A stretch of 64,000 nt of DNA from Pseudomonas fluorescens NCIMB 11764 (lineage in GTDB: Bacteria > Pseudomonadota > Gammaproteobacteria > Pseudomonadales > Pseudomonadaceae), in NCBI RefSeq assembly GCF_000293885.2, contig NZ_CP010945.1, forward strand, positions 3,058,001 to 3,122,000, in the 5' to 3' direction. The notes beneath the pieces were generated by a model, which did no database searches, was not told the DNA's origin, and saw only the letters and a list, made by a program, of their open reading frames with translations. Positions 1 to 7,911 of this stretch are shown piece after piece; positions within the stretch are counted from its first letter, which is position 1; the number at the start of each line of letters is the position of its first letter. A program made the translations under genes and the position numbers.

Positions 1-230
1 AAGTGATACACCCGGCGGTTCCACTCTTCCAGCGGGTCGTACACGTTCAGTGCGTTGAGGGTGGAGCGCTCGAACTCGCGCTGGTCCAGGCCCGGGTTGA
101 ATTTCAGTTTGCTCAACGGCTCCTTGAAACCGTCATTGTCGATGACAACTGGCGCGTTGGCTTTGCTGTTGTCGGCATTGGCGACGCCTGCACAGAGTAA
201 CGCTGCGATAAGCAGGAGGTATTTAGCCAC
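1..230 (-). CDS. mlaA: MlaA (VacJ)-family phospholipid-transport protein, 5' part only
   Basis: The left edge cuts this gene; about 76 N-terminal codons are visible. The reading begins VAKYLLLIAALLCAGVANA (GTG start), a signal peptide with probable cleavage after ANA, and reaches NVYDPLEEWNRRVYH, the typical start of the MlaA domain. MlaA acts at the outer membrane with OmpC-like porins and passes mislocalised phospholipids to the Mla system. Most MlaA proteins are lipoproteins, but the one Cys here (in ALLCAG) does not sit in a canonical lipobox, so lipidation is doubtful. The GTG lies inside the last codons of the upstream hydrolase gene (8-bp overlap), which suggests translational coupling. 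Identification rests on a short N-terminal stretch. Confidence 0.8.
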   Translation of the reverse strand, partial: MAKYLLLIAALLCAGVANADNSKANAPVVIDNDGFKEPLSKLKFNPGLDQREFERSTLNALNVYDPLEEWNRRVYH

Positions 231-1521
231 GGAAGAACTCCAGCATGGCGTCGCTGTTGACGCGGTAGTTAAGGTTGCCGCAATGGCCGCCCAGTGGATA
301 AACGGTCAAGCGATCGCCGAAGGTCTTGCGCAGGAAACCGAGGTCGCCAGGGCCGAGAATCACATCGTCGGCGTTATGCATGACCGCGATTTTCGGGCTG
401 TCGTGCAGGTAATCCTTCAAGGCATACAGGCTGACCTGGTCGATCAGTTGCAGCAGGCTGCCGCCGTCGGTGCGCGCGCGCCACATCGGGATCACTTGTT
501 CGGTGATGTAGCAGTCGAAGTCGCACTGCAGCGCACGCTTGAGGTACGGAGTGAGCGTCGTGCCTTCTGTGATAGGCGTTTTCGGCGGCGTGATCAGGCC
601 GCGACGGTTGATCAGGTCCGAGGTAAAGGCGATGTCGGCGGCCGAGAAGCGGAACGACGTGCCGATGAGCATGGCCATCTGTTCGTTGGTCAGGTGTTGC
701 TTGGACTGCTGGAAGTCATAGAGCAGGGCATCGTTGAGGTCGATGTAGCCTTTTTGCTGGAAGTAGCGGGTCAGTTTGTTCAGTACCAGTTCATAGAACG
801 TCGTGCTGTTGTTGATGCCCTTGACCTCTGTCTGGACGAGTCTGTCCAGGTTGGTGATCGAGGTGTAGAGGTTGACCGGCGGGTTGAGCAGCAAGACTTT
901 CTTGAAATTGAAGCTGCGGCGGGTTTCGTCCAGATGCGCGACGAATGCGGCGTCCAGGGCACCCAGGCTGTAACCGGTCAGGTAGTAATCGGTGACGGCC
1001 ACTTTCGGGTTTTGTGCCCGCACGGCCTGCATCACCCGGTACATGTCTTCGGCGTCATCCTTGGTGATACCGGGTGTGGCAAAGCGTGACGCAGCGCTCA
1101 TGAAGTCGAAACTGGTGGGCGACGACAGCTGTACTACGTGGTAACCGGCTTTGTAGTAGAGCTTTTTCAGGTATTCGTTGAGGCTGCTGTCATAGCGCGC
1201 GCCAGTGCCGGCGATCAGGAAGATCAGTGGGGCCGCTTTATCCTGGGTGGCGATGCGATAGGTCAGTTTCTTCACCGGCCAGAAGTTGTCCGGCAGTTCG
1301 AACTCACGCTCCGGGCGCAACGTGACGCTGCGGGTTTCCTGGTCGATGTCATCGTCAAGCGGCAACTCCGGACGCAGGTCCGGCGGCGTCGTGGCGATAG
1401 TCGCCTCGAACGGGTTGGTCAAAGGGTAGCCATAACTGGCAGCGTCGATATCGACCGCCAGTGCGGACGCACTCAAAATAAGGCCGCCAAACAGGGCGGC
1501 GAAGCGCAAGGAACGGAGCAT
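223..1521 (-). CDS. exported alpha/beta-hydrolase-fold protein
   Basis: A 432-residue protein with an N-terminal signal peptide (MLRSLRFAALFGGLILSASALA). A nucleophile elbow GYSLG lies near residue 183, a candidate acid follows in HNADDVILGPGD, and a C-terminal GGHCGN near residue 412 offers the triad histidine; together these indicate a periplasmic serine hydrolase of the alpha/beta fold. The substrate cannot be told. The start at 1521 is chosen because an AAGGGA Shine-Dalgarno lies 7-9 bases upstream and the signal peptide begins there; a longer upstream reading adds 43 unlikely residues. It overlaps the mlaA start by 8 bp, so an envelope-lipid role is a reasonable inference, not a demonstration. 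Confidence 0.8.
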   Translation of the reverse strand: MLRSLRFAALFGGLILSASALAVDIDAASYGYPLTNPFEATIATTPPDLRPELPLDDDIDQETRSVTLRPEREFELPDNFWPVKKLTYRIATQDKAAPLIFLIAGTGARYDSSLNEYLKKLYYKAGYHVVQLSSPTSFDFMSAASRFATPGITKDDAEDMYRVMQAVRAQNPKVAVTDYYLTGYSLGALDAAFVAHLDETRRSFNFKKVLLLNPPVNLYTSITNLDRLVQTEVKGINNSTTFYELVLNKLTRYFQQKGYIDLNDALLYDFQQSKQHLTNEQMAMLIGTSFRFSAADIAFTSDLINRRGLITPPKTPITEGTTLTPYLKRALQCDFDCYITEQVIPMWRARTDGGSLLQLIDQVSLYALKDYLHDSPKIAVMHNADDVILGPGDLGFLRKTFGDRLTVYPLGGHCGNLNYRVNSDAMLEFFRG

Positions 1522-1747
1522 GACTAGATCCCTTAGAGAGAATGGTGCCGGATGAAGTTCGCAGGCTATGACCACAGGGGTTGCGTCAAAGTGCCATGCA
1601 TCGGCACCAATCAGGCCTAATTTCGGAGTAATGGTAGGTGGACGATACACTTTGCAGCGATTGACTGCCCAGTTAACTGTTGTTAACGCTTGCGTCAGGC
1701 TGTCGTCGGATTAAGCTGGCCGCCGTTTTCGCTTATTGGAGTGCCTC

Positions 1748-2113
1748 ATGTCCCGCCGTTTGCCCGTGATTCTGCTGCTTGTCTTGCTGCCTTTATGGCT
1801 GGCCGCCAGTTATGGCGCGCGTTATGGCTTCATGGAGGATGCGCAGTGGGTCGGTCTCTGCGTCGACGACGCGAGCCGCTGGGAATGCGTGGTCCGTTCG
1901 AACCTGGGCTTGATGATTCATTTCCAGGTATTGGGCTGGACCGCCCTGGCGGCAGCGGTAATCGGCTTTGTGTTGCCGGGCCGGGCAGGGTGGTGGTTGG
2001 CGATACTGGCGCTGGTGTTCGGGTTTCCGGCGCTGGCGTTGTACAACACGACGATGGCTGTGTTTGCTGTGGTGATTGCTGCTTTGCGACTGGTCCGGAC
2101 GCCTCGCGCCTGA
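1748..2113 (+). CDS. small integral membrane protein, unknown function
   Basis: A 121-residue protein with about three or four hydrophobic segments: an N-terminal one (VILLLVLLPLWLAASYGA), a middle one (VLGWTALAAAVIGFVL) and a C-terminal pair around WWLAILALVFGFPALALYN. Two cysteines (GLCVDD, WECVV) lie between the first two segments, probably in the periplasm. The ATG at 1748 is preceded by GGAG with 6-base spacing; a TTG 12 bases upstream is the alternative. I do not recognise the family. It is divergent from the alpha/beta hydrolase and convergent with the GH17 gene, so it is probably transcribed alone. Confidence 0.7.
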   Translation: MSRRLPVILLLVLLPLWLAASYGARYGFMEDAQWVGLCVDDASRWECVVRSNLGLMIHFQVLGWTALAAAVIGFVLPGRAGWWLAILALVFGFPALALYNTTMAVFAVVIAALRLVRTPRA

Positions 2114-2237
2114 TCGTCAGCCCTCGCGGGCAAGTCGCGCTCCCACAGGATCTTTGTCGTACACAAAATCTGTATTCGCTGAAGAACCTGTGGGCGCGTG
2201 GCTTGCCCGCGTCAGGGCCGGTAGCAGCACTGAAAGA

Positions 2238-3791
2238 TCAGCCCTTGCGCACCCGCAAACTGCGCCACAACGCCGCCACCATCAACACGCTCACCAATGC
2301 CCAGCCCCAGGCCTGCTGGTTTTGCAAACCTTCGCGATACAACTGCGGCGCAATGCCGGCACCGACGATGAAGGTCAGCAGGGCAATCTCTCGACGTGGC
2401 ACGCTCACCGGACGGCACAGGTAAACCAGCGCCGGCAGGATGAACGCGACACTCGGGAAGCTGCGATAACGCGGATCCAGCACCAGCTCCAGCATCATCA
2501 CCGCCGCCGCAAAACCTGCCACTGCCAGCAACCAGCCCGCCCTACGTTCCAGCGCAGCGAAGGCTTGCCCACGCCAACCCGTGCGAGCGCTCAATGTCAG
2601 CGCTGCATGCGCCAGCACCAGCAGGTTCAAACCGGTCAGCAAGGCGACCCACAACCATTCACTGGTAAATCGCGTGGTAACCCGCGCCAAATCGCCCCAT
2701 GCACCAATCGAACAGGCTGCCAGCGCGCCCAGAAGCGGCAGAACCAAGGCCGCGCGGGTGCTGCGTACGCGTCCGCCCAGGATCAGTGTGCCGAGGAAGA
2801 TCACGCCACCCACCACCAGCCACTGCGACCAGTACGGCACGTTCGACACTGGCCCCGCCAGCACGCCCTTGTCCTGACGATCGGCATCGAACAGCCCCCA
2901 GTAACCACCGACCGCCCCTTCACTGGCGCGTTTCCAGGGTTGGTCGAAGGCTTCGATCAGGTTGTAGTGCCAGCCTTCTTGCTCGGCCATGATCACAAAG
3001 TTGCGAATGAACTTGGCCTCGTTGACTCGGCTTGGGAGGGCGGTTTCGCGCTGACGGCCTTCGCTTGGCCAGCCGGTTTCGCCGATCATCACGTCTTTGG
3101 GTGCGAATTTGTTGCCGAACACCTGACGCACTTCGCGAACATGCTGCAGCGCGGCGTCGATGTTCGAAGGCTCATCCTCCCAGTAGGGCAGCAGGTGGAT
3201 GGTCAGGAAGTCCACTGCGGGGGCGATTTCCGGGTGTTTGAGCCAGAACTCCCAGACGTCGGCATAAGTGACAGGCTGCTTGACCTGACTTTTGACCTTG
3301 CCGATCAGCCTGGCCAGCTGAGCGCCGGTGATTTCCTTGCGCAATAGAGTCTCGTTGCCGACGATCACCGACGTCACCACGTCCTGGTTGGCGTTGGCGG
3401 AGGCAATCAGCAGGTCGACTTCTTTCTCGGTGTCCACCGGATTGCTGTTGACCCAGGCGCCGATCATCAGCTTCAGGCCATGCTTTCGCGCCAGATCGGG
3501 TAGGGCCTCGAGGCCGGTCATGGAATAGGTGCGGATGCATTCGAAGCGGGTGGCCAGCAAAGCGAGGTCGGCGTCCATGCGCTCGGGGCGCAACTTGAAC
3601 GGCTGATCGAACGGCGATTGGTCTTTGTCGAATGGGGTGTAGGAGGCGCATTGCAGCTTGTGCGTTGCGCTGGCCACGTCCGGCAGACTCACCGGTTTGC
3701 CGAGTCCGTACCAAAAACCGCCAAGGGCAAAAAGCCCCAGCAGGCAGGCGAATAAATATGCAAAAAAAGGAAAGCGTGATGTCGCGGGCAT
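2238..3791 (-). CDS. membrane-anchored GH17-family beta-glucan hydrolase/transglycosylase
   Basis: A 517-residue protein. An N-terminal membrane anchor (FFAYLFACLLGLFALGG) is followed by a glycoside hydrolase family 17 domain of about 280 residues containing both diagnostic glutamates: the acid/base in VGNETLLR and the nucleophile in GETGWPS. The remaining C-terminal part (YWSQWLVVGGVIFLGTLILG onward) is a run of about six or seven transmembrane segments ending in basic residues. Pseudomonas GH17 proteins of this build are known beta-1,3-glucan transglycosylases; the role here is probably remodelling of a periplasmic or extracellular glucan. The start at 3791 puts the first residues just before the anchor; its Shine-Dalgarno is weak. 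The exact activity (hydrolase or glucosyltransferase) is not decidable from sequence alone. Confidence 0.85.
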   Translation of the reverse strand: MPATSRFPFFAYLFACLLGLFALGGFWYGLGKPVSLPDVASATHKLQCASYTPFDKDQSPFDQPFKLRPERMDADLALLATRFECIRTYSMTGLEALPDLARKHGLKLMIGAWVNSNPVDTEKEVDLLIASANANQDVVTSVIVGNETLLRKEITGAQLARLIGKVKSQVKQPVTYADVWEFWLKHPEIAPAVDFLTIHLLPYWEDEPSNIDAALQHVREVRQVFGNKFAPKDVMIGETGWPSEGRQRETALPSRVNEAKFIRNFVIMAEQEGWHYNLIEAFDQPWKRASEGAVGGYWGLFDADRQDKGVLAGPVSNVPYWSQWLVVGGVIFLGTLILGGRVRSTRAALVLPLLGALAACSIGAWGDLARVTTRFTSEWLWVALLTGLNLLVLAHAALTLSARTGWRGQAFAALERRAGWLLAVAGFAAAVMMLELVLDPRYRSFPSVAFILPALVYLCRPVSVPRREIALLTFIVGAGIAPQLYREGLQNQQAWGWALVSVLMVAALWRSLRVRKG

Positions 3792-4133
3792 GGTCAGGCC
3801 GTCTGGGAGCAAAGCCGCGCATGTTACCTGCAATTGCCCCGCGCTTGGTGGCCTGCATGATTTTGACATGCAAAGTTCGGGCGGATCGGCGGGAGCGCTG
3901 AAGGTGGTCGTGATTAATGGCGTTCTGATGTCGTTTCTCGATGCCTTGAGGTCGCTGACAGCACAGGTTCCGGTTGGCGTCAGGTTGATTATCGAGGCGT
4001 CAGTTCCCTTGTTGATAAATCGCGCTGATGATCGAACGAGTTTGCGGTGGGCGTGATGGGGGCGCTGTGCACCATAACAATACGTTGACGCGACTCGGCA
4101 TCCGTCGAGCGCAGCACTTTCGGGGAAGTAACG
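3792..4133. other. divergent intergenic region between GH17 gene and betX
   Basis: This 342-bp gap must hold the promoters of the GH17 gene (minus strand) and the binding-protein gene (plus strand). No strong terminator, repeat or RNA gene stands out. A GGGGAAG Shine-Dalgarno lies directly before the ATG at 4134. I see no convincing matched -35/-10 pair, nor an obvious palindromic operator. Confidence 0.5.
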
Positions 4134-4985
4134 ATGAAGATGCGACGACTTTTAGGCGCAGGTGCCGCTCTGGTACTTGCGATTGGCTCCACATTCGCCA
4201 ATGCCGAGAGCAAGACCCTGAGCATCGGTTACGTTGATGGCTGGTCCGACAGCGTAGCGACCACCCATGTGGCCGCCGAAGTGATCAAGCAGAAGCTGGG
4301 TTATGACGTGAAGCTGCAGGCCGTCGCGACCGGGATCATGTGGCAGGGCGTGGCGACAGGCAAACTCGACGCCATGCTGTCGGCCTGGTTGCCGGTGACT
4401 CACGGTGATTACTGGGCCAAGAACAAAGACCAGGTCGTCGATTACGGCCCGAACTTCAAGGACGCGAAAATCGGTCTGATCGTGCCGGAGTACGTCAAGG
4501 CCAAGTCGCTTGAAGATCTGAAAACAGACGATAGCTTCAAGAAACGCATCGTCGGCATCGACGCCGGTTCGGGCGTGATGCTCAAGACCGAGCAGGCCAT
4601 CAAGGACTACGACCTGACTGGCTATCAACTCAAGGCCAGTTCCGGCGCCGGCATGATTGCCGAGCTGACCCGCGCCGAGAAGAAAAACGAATCCATTGCC
4701 GTGACCGGTTGGGTACCGCACTGGATGTTCGCCAAGTGGAAACTGCGCTTCCTCGAAGACCCGAAAGGCGTGTATGGCGCGGCTGAAACCGTGAACAGCA
4801 TCGGCAGCAAAGAGCTGGCAACCAAAGCACCGGAAGTGGCCAAGTTCCTGAAAAACTTCCAATGGTCTTCGAAAGACGAAATCGGCGAAGTCATGCTGGC
4901 CATTCAAGAAGGCGCCAAGCCTGAAGCGGCCGCGAAGGATTGGGTCGCCAAGCACCCGGAGCGCGTTGCAGACTGGATCAAATAA
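4134..4985 (+). CDS. betX: glycine betaine ABC transporter substrate-binding protein (BetX-type, orphan)
   Basis: A 283-residue periplasmic binding protein. The signal peptide MKMRRLLGAGAALVLAIGSTFANA is followed by an OpuAC/ProX-type domain, including GYVDGWSDSVATTHVAAEV near the N-terminus and MLSAWLPVTHGDYW, whose Trp and His residues fit a betaine-binding aromatic cage. No permease or ATPase gene is adjacent, so it must borrow a transporter core; in P. aeruginosa the orphan BetX sits beside the same DUF485-symporter pair and works with the CbcWV core. That synteny is the main reason for the name. Substrate preference (betaine, carnitine, choline or proline betaine) remains an inference. 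A hairpin terminator follows the stop codon. Confidence 0.85.
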   Translation: MKMRRLLGAGAALVLAIGSTFANAESKTLSIGYVDGWSDSVATTHVAAEVIKQKLGYDVKLQAVATGIMWQGVATGKLDAMLSAWLPVTHGDYWAKNKDQVVDYGPNFKDAKIGLIVPEYVKAKSLEDLKTDDSFKKRIVGIDAGSGVMLKTEQAIKDYDLTGYQLKASSGAGMIAELTRAEKKNESIAVTGWVPHWMFAKWKLRFLEDPKGVYGAAETVNSIGSKELATKAPEVAKFLKNFQWSSKDEIGEVMLAIQEGAKPEAAAKDWVAKHPERVADWIK

Positions 4986-5016
4986 TCTGAGCTGACGCGT
5001 TGGGTCAGCACCTCTG

Positions 5017-5052
5017 AAGGCCCCTTGGCACAAATGCCTGGGGGCCTTTTAT
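5017..5052 (+). terminator. rho-independent terminator after betX
   Basis: Inverted repeat AAGGCCCC..GGGGCCTT with an additional inner TGGCA/TGCC pairing, followed by TTTTATTTT. It separates betX from the downstream DUF485-actP pair. Confidence 0.85.
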
Positions 5053-5179
5053 TTTCTGCATGCTGGAAAATGGCGATTCTGTCATGTCGTTCTAATACTA
5101 AGGTCGTCTGGAACCTGCCCCGCAGCCGCATAGAGTGGATACCGTTCCACCAATAATCTGTGCTGCGAGGATAAAAACA

Positions 5180-5491
5180 ATGAACGACAGCATTTACCTC
5201 TCGATTCAAAACAGCCCGCGCTTCAAGGAGCTGGTTAGTAAGCGAGAAAGGTTCGCCTGGATTCTTTCGGCGATCATGCTTGGGCTTTACTCCGGATTCA
5301 TCCTTTTGATCGCTTACGGGCCGCATATTCTGGGCGCGAAGATCAGCCCTGAGTCATCGATAACCTGGGGCATACCGATCGGTGTCGGGCTGATTCTTTC
5401 GGCCTTCATCCTCACCGCGATCTACGTTCGACGCGCCAATGGCGAATTCGACGACCTGAACAATGCGATTCTCAAGGAGGCTCAGCAATGA
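5180..5491 (+). CDS. yjcH: DUF485 inner-membrane protein (YjcH-type), partner of ActP
   Basis: A 103-residue DUF485 protein with two transmembrane helices ([20 protein letters not shown] and [20 protein letters not shown]), a soluble N-terminus ([17 protein letters not shown]) and a charged C-tail ([14 protein letters not shown]). DUF485 proteins are regularly encoded directly before acetate/pyruvate symporters of the SSS family and are thought to assist them; the molecular role is not settled. The ATG at 5180 is preceded by GCGAGG about 9 bases upstream. The stop codon overlaps the actP start in ATGA, so the two are translationally coupled. Confidence 0.92.
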   Translation: MNDSIYLSIQNSPRFKELVSKRERFAWILSAIMLGLYSGFILLIAYGPHILGAKISPESSITWGIPIGVGLILSAFILTAIYVRRANGEFDDLNNAILKEAQQ

Positions 5492-7146
5492 TCCGGCGTC
5501 TAATGGCTCTTTTGAGCATCGCAGCGTTCGCACCTGGCGCCTGGGCGGCTGAAGCCCTGACCGGTGCAGTGACCAAACAACCGCTGAACGTCGCCGCGAT
5601 CCTGATGTTCGTGGCGTTTGTCGGCGCGACTTTGTATATCACCTACTGGGCTTCGAAGAAAAACAACTCGGCGGCCGACTACTATGCGGCCGGCGGCAAA
5701 ATCACCGGTTTCCAGAACGGCCTGGCGATCGCCGGCGACTACATGTCCGCGGCGTCCTTCCTGGGTATTTCCGCCCTGGTGTTCACCTCCGGATACGACG
5801 GCCTGATCTACTCGATCGGCTTCCTGGTGGGCTGGCCGATCATTCTGTTCCTGATCGCCGAGCGCCTGCGTAACCTGGGTAAATACACTTTTGCCGACGT
5901 GGCGTCCTACCGCCTTGGGCAAACCCAGATTCGCTCGCTGTCCGCTTGCGGTTCGCTGGTGGTGGTGGCGTTCTACCTGATCGCGCAAATGGTCGGTGCC
6001 GGCAAGCTGATCCAGCTGCTGTTCGGTCTCGACTACCACGTTGCGGTGATCCTGGTCGGTATCCTGATGTGCATGTACGTGCTGTTCGGCGGCATGCTGG
6101 CGACCACTTGGGTGCAGATCATCAAGGCTGTGCTGTTGCTGTCCGGTGCCTCGTTCATGGCGCTGATGGTAATGAAGCACGTCAACTTCGACTTCAGTGC
6201 CCTGTTCTCCGAGGCGATCAAGGTTCACCCTAAAGGTGAGGCGATCATGAGCCCGGGCGGTCTGGTGAAAGATCCGGTCTCCGCGTTCTCCCTTGGTCTG
6301 GCGCTGATGTTCGGTACCGCTGGCCTGCCACACATCCTGATGCGCTTCTTCACCGTGAGTGATGCGAAAGAAGCTCGCAAGAGCGTGCTGTATGCAACCG
6401 GCTTCATTGGTTACTTCTACATCCTGACCTTCATCATCGGCTTCGGCGCGATCCTGCTGGTCAGCACCAACCCGGCTTTCAAAGATGCGGCTGGCGCGCT
6501 GTTGGGCGGCAACAACATGGCAGCGGTGCACCTGGCCAATGCGGTCGGTGGCAGTATTTTCCTGGGCTTCATCTCGGCGGTAGCGTTCGCGACCATTCTG
6601 GCAGTGGTTGCCGGTCTGACCCTGGCCGGTGCTTCGGCGGTGTCCCATGACCTGTATGCCAGCGTGATCAAGAAAGGCAAGGCGAACGAGAAGGACGAGA
6701 TTCGTGTCTCGAAAATCACCACCATCGCACTGGCGGTGCTGGCGATCGGTCTGGGTATTCTGTTCGAAAGCCAGAACATCGCGTTCATGGTGGGCCTGGC
6801 GTTCTCCATCGCGGCGAGCTGCAACTTCCCGGTGCTGCTGCTTTCCATGTACTGGAAGAAGCTGACCACCCGCGGTGCGATGATCGGTGGCTGGCTGGGT
6901 CTGGTCAGTGCGGTAGGCTTGATGGTCCTCGGGCCAACCATCTGGGTGCAGATCCTGCATCACGAGAAGGCGATCTTCCCGTATGAATACCCGGCGTTGT
7001 TCTCGATGATCATTGCGTTTGTGGGGATCTGGTTCTTCTCGATCACTGACAAGTCGACGGCGGCTGACAATGAGCGGGCGTTGTTCTTCCCGCAGTTTGT
7101 TCGTTCGCAGACGGGTCTGGGGGCGAGTGGGGCGGTTTCGCACTAA
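5488..7146 (+). CDS. actP: cation/acetate symporter ActP
   Basis: A 552-residue sodium:solute symporter. After a cleavable-looking N-terminus ([20 protein letters not shown]) come about 13 hydrophobic helices with typical SSS sequence: [30 protein letters not shown], the [15 protein letters not shown] segment and the [17 protein letters not shown] segment. Length and motifs fit ActP, which takes up acetate and other short monocarboxylates with a cation. It overlaps the DUF485 gene by 4 bp and ends before a strong terminator. In pseudomonads actP is reported to be controlled by the MxtR/CrbS acetate-sensing two-component system; a sensor of that kind lies at 56.6-60.1 kb here. Confidence 0.95.
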   Translation: MIRRLMALLSIAAFAPGAWAAEALTGAVTKQPLNVAAILMFVAFVGATLYITYWASKKNNSAADYYAAGGKITGFQNGLAIAGDYMSAASFLGISALVFTSGYDGLIYSIGFLVGWPIILFLIAERLRNLGKYTFADVASYRLGQTQIRSLSACGSLVVVAFYLIAQMVGAGKLIQLLFGLDYHVAVILVGILMCMYVLFGGMLATTWVQIIKAVLLLSGASFMALMVMKHVNFDFSALFSEAIKVHPKGEAIMSPGGLVKDPVSAFSLGLALMFGTAGLPHILMRFFTVSDAKEARKSVLYATGFIGYFYILTFIIGFGAILLVSTNPAFKDAAGALLGGNNMAAVHLANAVGGSIFLGFISAVAFATILAVVAGLTLAGASAVSHDLYASVIKKGKANEKDEIRVSKITTIALAVLAIGLGILFESQNIAFMVGLAFSIAASCNFPVLLLSMYWKKLTTRGAMIGGWLGLVSAVGLMVLGPTIWVQILHHEKAIFPYEYPALFSMIIAFVGIWFFSITDKSTAADNERALFFPQFVRSQTGLGASGAVSH

Positions 7147-7182
7147 GGTTTCGAGAGTGTTTGTGTAAGTTGGGTTGAACAG

Positions 7183-7215
7183 AAATGCCCCGGTCGAGAG
7201 ATCGGGGCATTTTTC
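7183..7215 (+). terminator. rho-independent terminator after actP
   Basis: Perfect or near-perfect stem ATGCCCCGGT/ATCGGGGCAT with a short GAGAG loop, followed by TTTTTCT. Its outer sequence (ACAGAAATGCCCCG..CGGGGCATTTTT) is nearly the same as that of the terminator after brnQ at 22.8 kb. Confidence 0.88.
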
Positions 7216-7379
7216 TGTGGGCGGTTATCGGACCCTTTGGGGCGATGGTCCCGACCGGTTTTTTGAATATGTGCATATCCGTGTTTGGTGTAACGGCGCC
7301 TGCTAGTTTCGAGCTGACCTGACGGTTAGTTCGGTCAGGTGATCGCAGGTGAACACCAATGCCATGCCCAACGAAATTC

Positions 7380-7476
7380 CCACTGTGTGCGAGCCTGCTC
7401 GCGATGCCGGACTTCCATTCAACATTGATGTTGACTGGGACGACGCTATCGCGAGCAGGCTCGCTCCCACAGGGAT
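7380..7476. repeat. REPIN-like pair of inverted REP sequences
   Basis: Two copies of a REP-type palindrome in opposite orientation. The left copy reads GTGCGAGCCTGCTCGCGAT, the right copy ATCGCGAGCAGGCTCGCTCC, with about 33 bases of unrelated sequence between. The same motif family recurs at 37.3 kb. REP doublets of this kind are mobilised in trans by RAYT transposases; no RAYT gene is in the window. Confidence 0.85.
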
Positions 7477-7601
7477 TCATTGCAAATCGAGAGTGTGTGC
7501 ACAGTCGCTTGTCACCCCGGTCGGCCCGAAGGCCGTCGAGGTTTTGATTTTGATCTAAGGCGCCCCGTTAAACCACGCTGGCCGAACGCAGGTATTGCGC
7601 A

Positions 7602-7777
7602 GCGGCTAAACCGGCAAGGATGCCGGTTTAGCCGCGCCGGGCCAGGGATGGCCCATCGCGGCGACCCGCGGAGCAATGCCTGTGTTCGGGCACGCCGAGC
7701 TCAAGCGAGGTGCCGAGTGGTGGGGCAAGAGCGCTTGGTTACTTGGCGCTTTTCCAAGTAACCCGCTGTAAAAGCGG
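7602..7777. repeat. composite inverted-repeat element (dispersed Pseudomonas type)
   Basis: It begins with a perfect hairpin of 15-base arms (GCGGCTAAACCGGCA, loop AGGA). About 100 bases later come GGTTACTTGG and CCAAGTAACC around a 7-base loop, then CCGCT/AGCGG. The middle carries the GCCGAGCTCAAGCGAGGTGCCGAGTGG-like sequence familiar from non-coding repeats of fluorescent pseudomonads (recalled, not searched). No open frame in it has coding character. Confidence 0.6.
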
Positions 7778-7840
7778 AACCAATAGGCGCCGTTACCGCA
7801 GGAATGGATATGCACATCCACATCCACACATTCAAAGCGC

Positions 7841-7874
7841 ACAAACAAAAACGGCCTCTATATAAGAGGCCGTT
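7841..7874 (-). terminator. rho-independent terminator after gltA
   Basis: On the minus strand, AACGGCCTCT and AGAGGCCGTT form a perfect 10-bp stem with a TATAT loop, followed by TTTTTGTTTGT. It lies about 40 bases past the gltA stop codon. Confidence 0.9.
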
Positions 7875-7911
7875 CTCGGTACAACTTTAAGACGTTATCG
7901 CAAGACAAGTC

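Larger units (their letters stand above)
7147..7911. other. 765-bp gene-free region rich in palindromic repeats
   Basis: Between the convergent actP and gltA genes I find no credible coding sequence. The stretch holds, in order, the actP terminator, a REPIN-like pair of inverted REP sequences, a 15-bp perfect hairpin, a cluster of smaller inverted repeats of a type scattered in Pseudomonas genomes, and the gltA terminator. Short open frames inside it lack ribosome-binding sites and read through the repeats. Confidence 0.7.

Noticed and set aside
5500..7143. A 547-codon open frame opposite actP
   Set aside because: Antisense shadow of a complete symporter gene; extremely Arg/His/Gln/Asp-rich with no domain and no ribosome-binding site.
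7349..7761. Short open frames across the REPIN and composite repeat
   Set aside because: They read through palindromic repeats, differ in frame and lack ribosome-binding sites.
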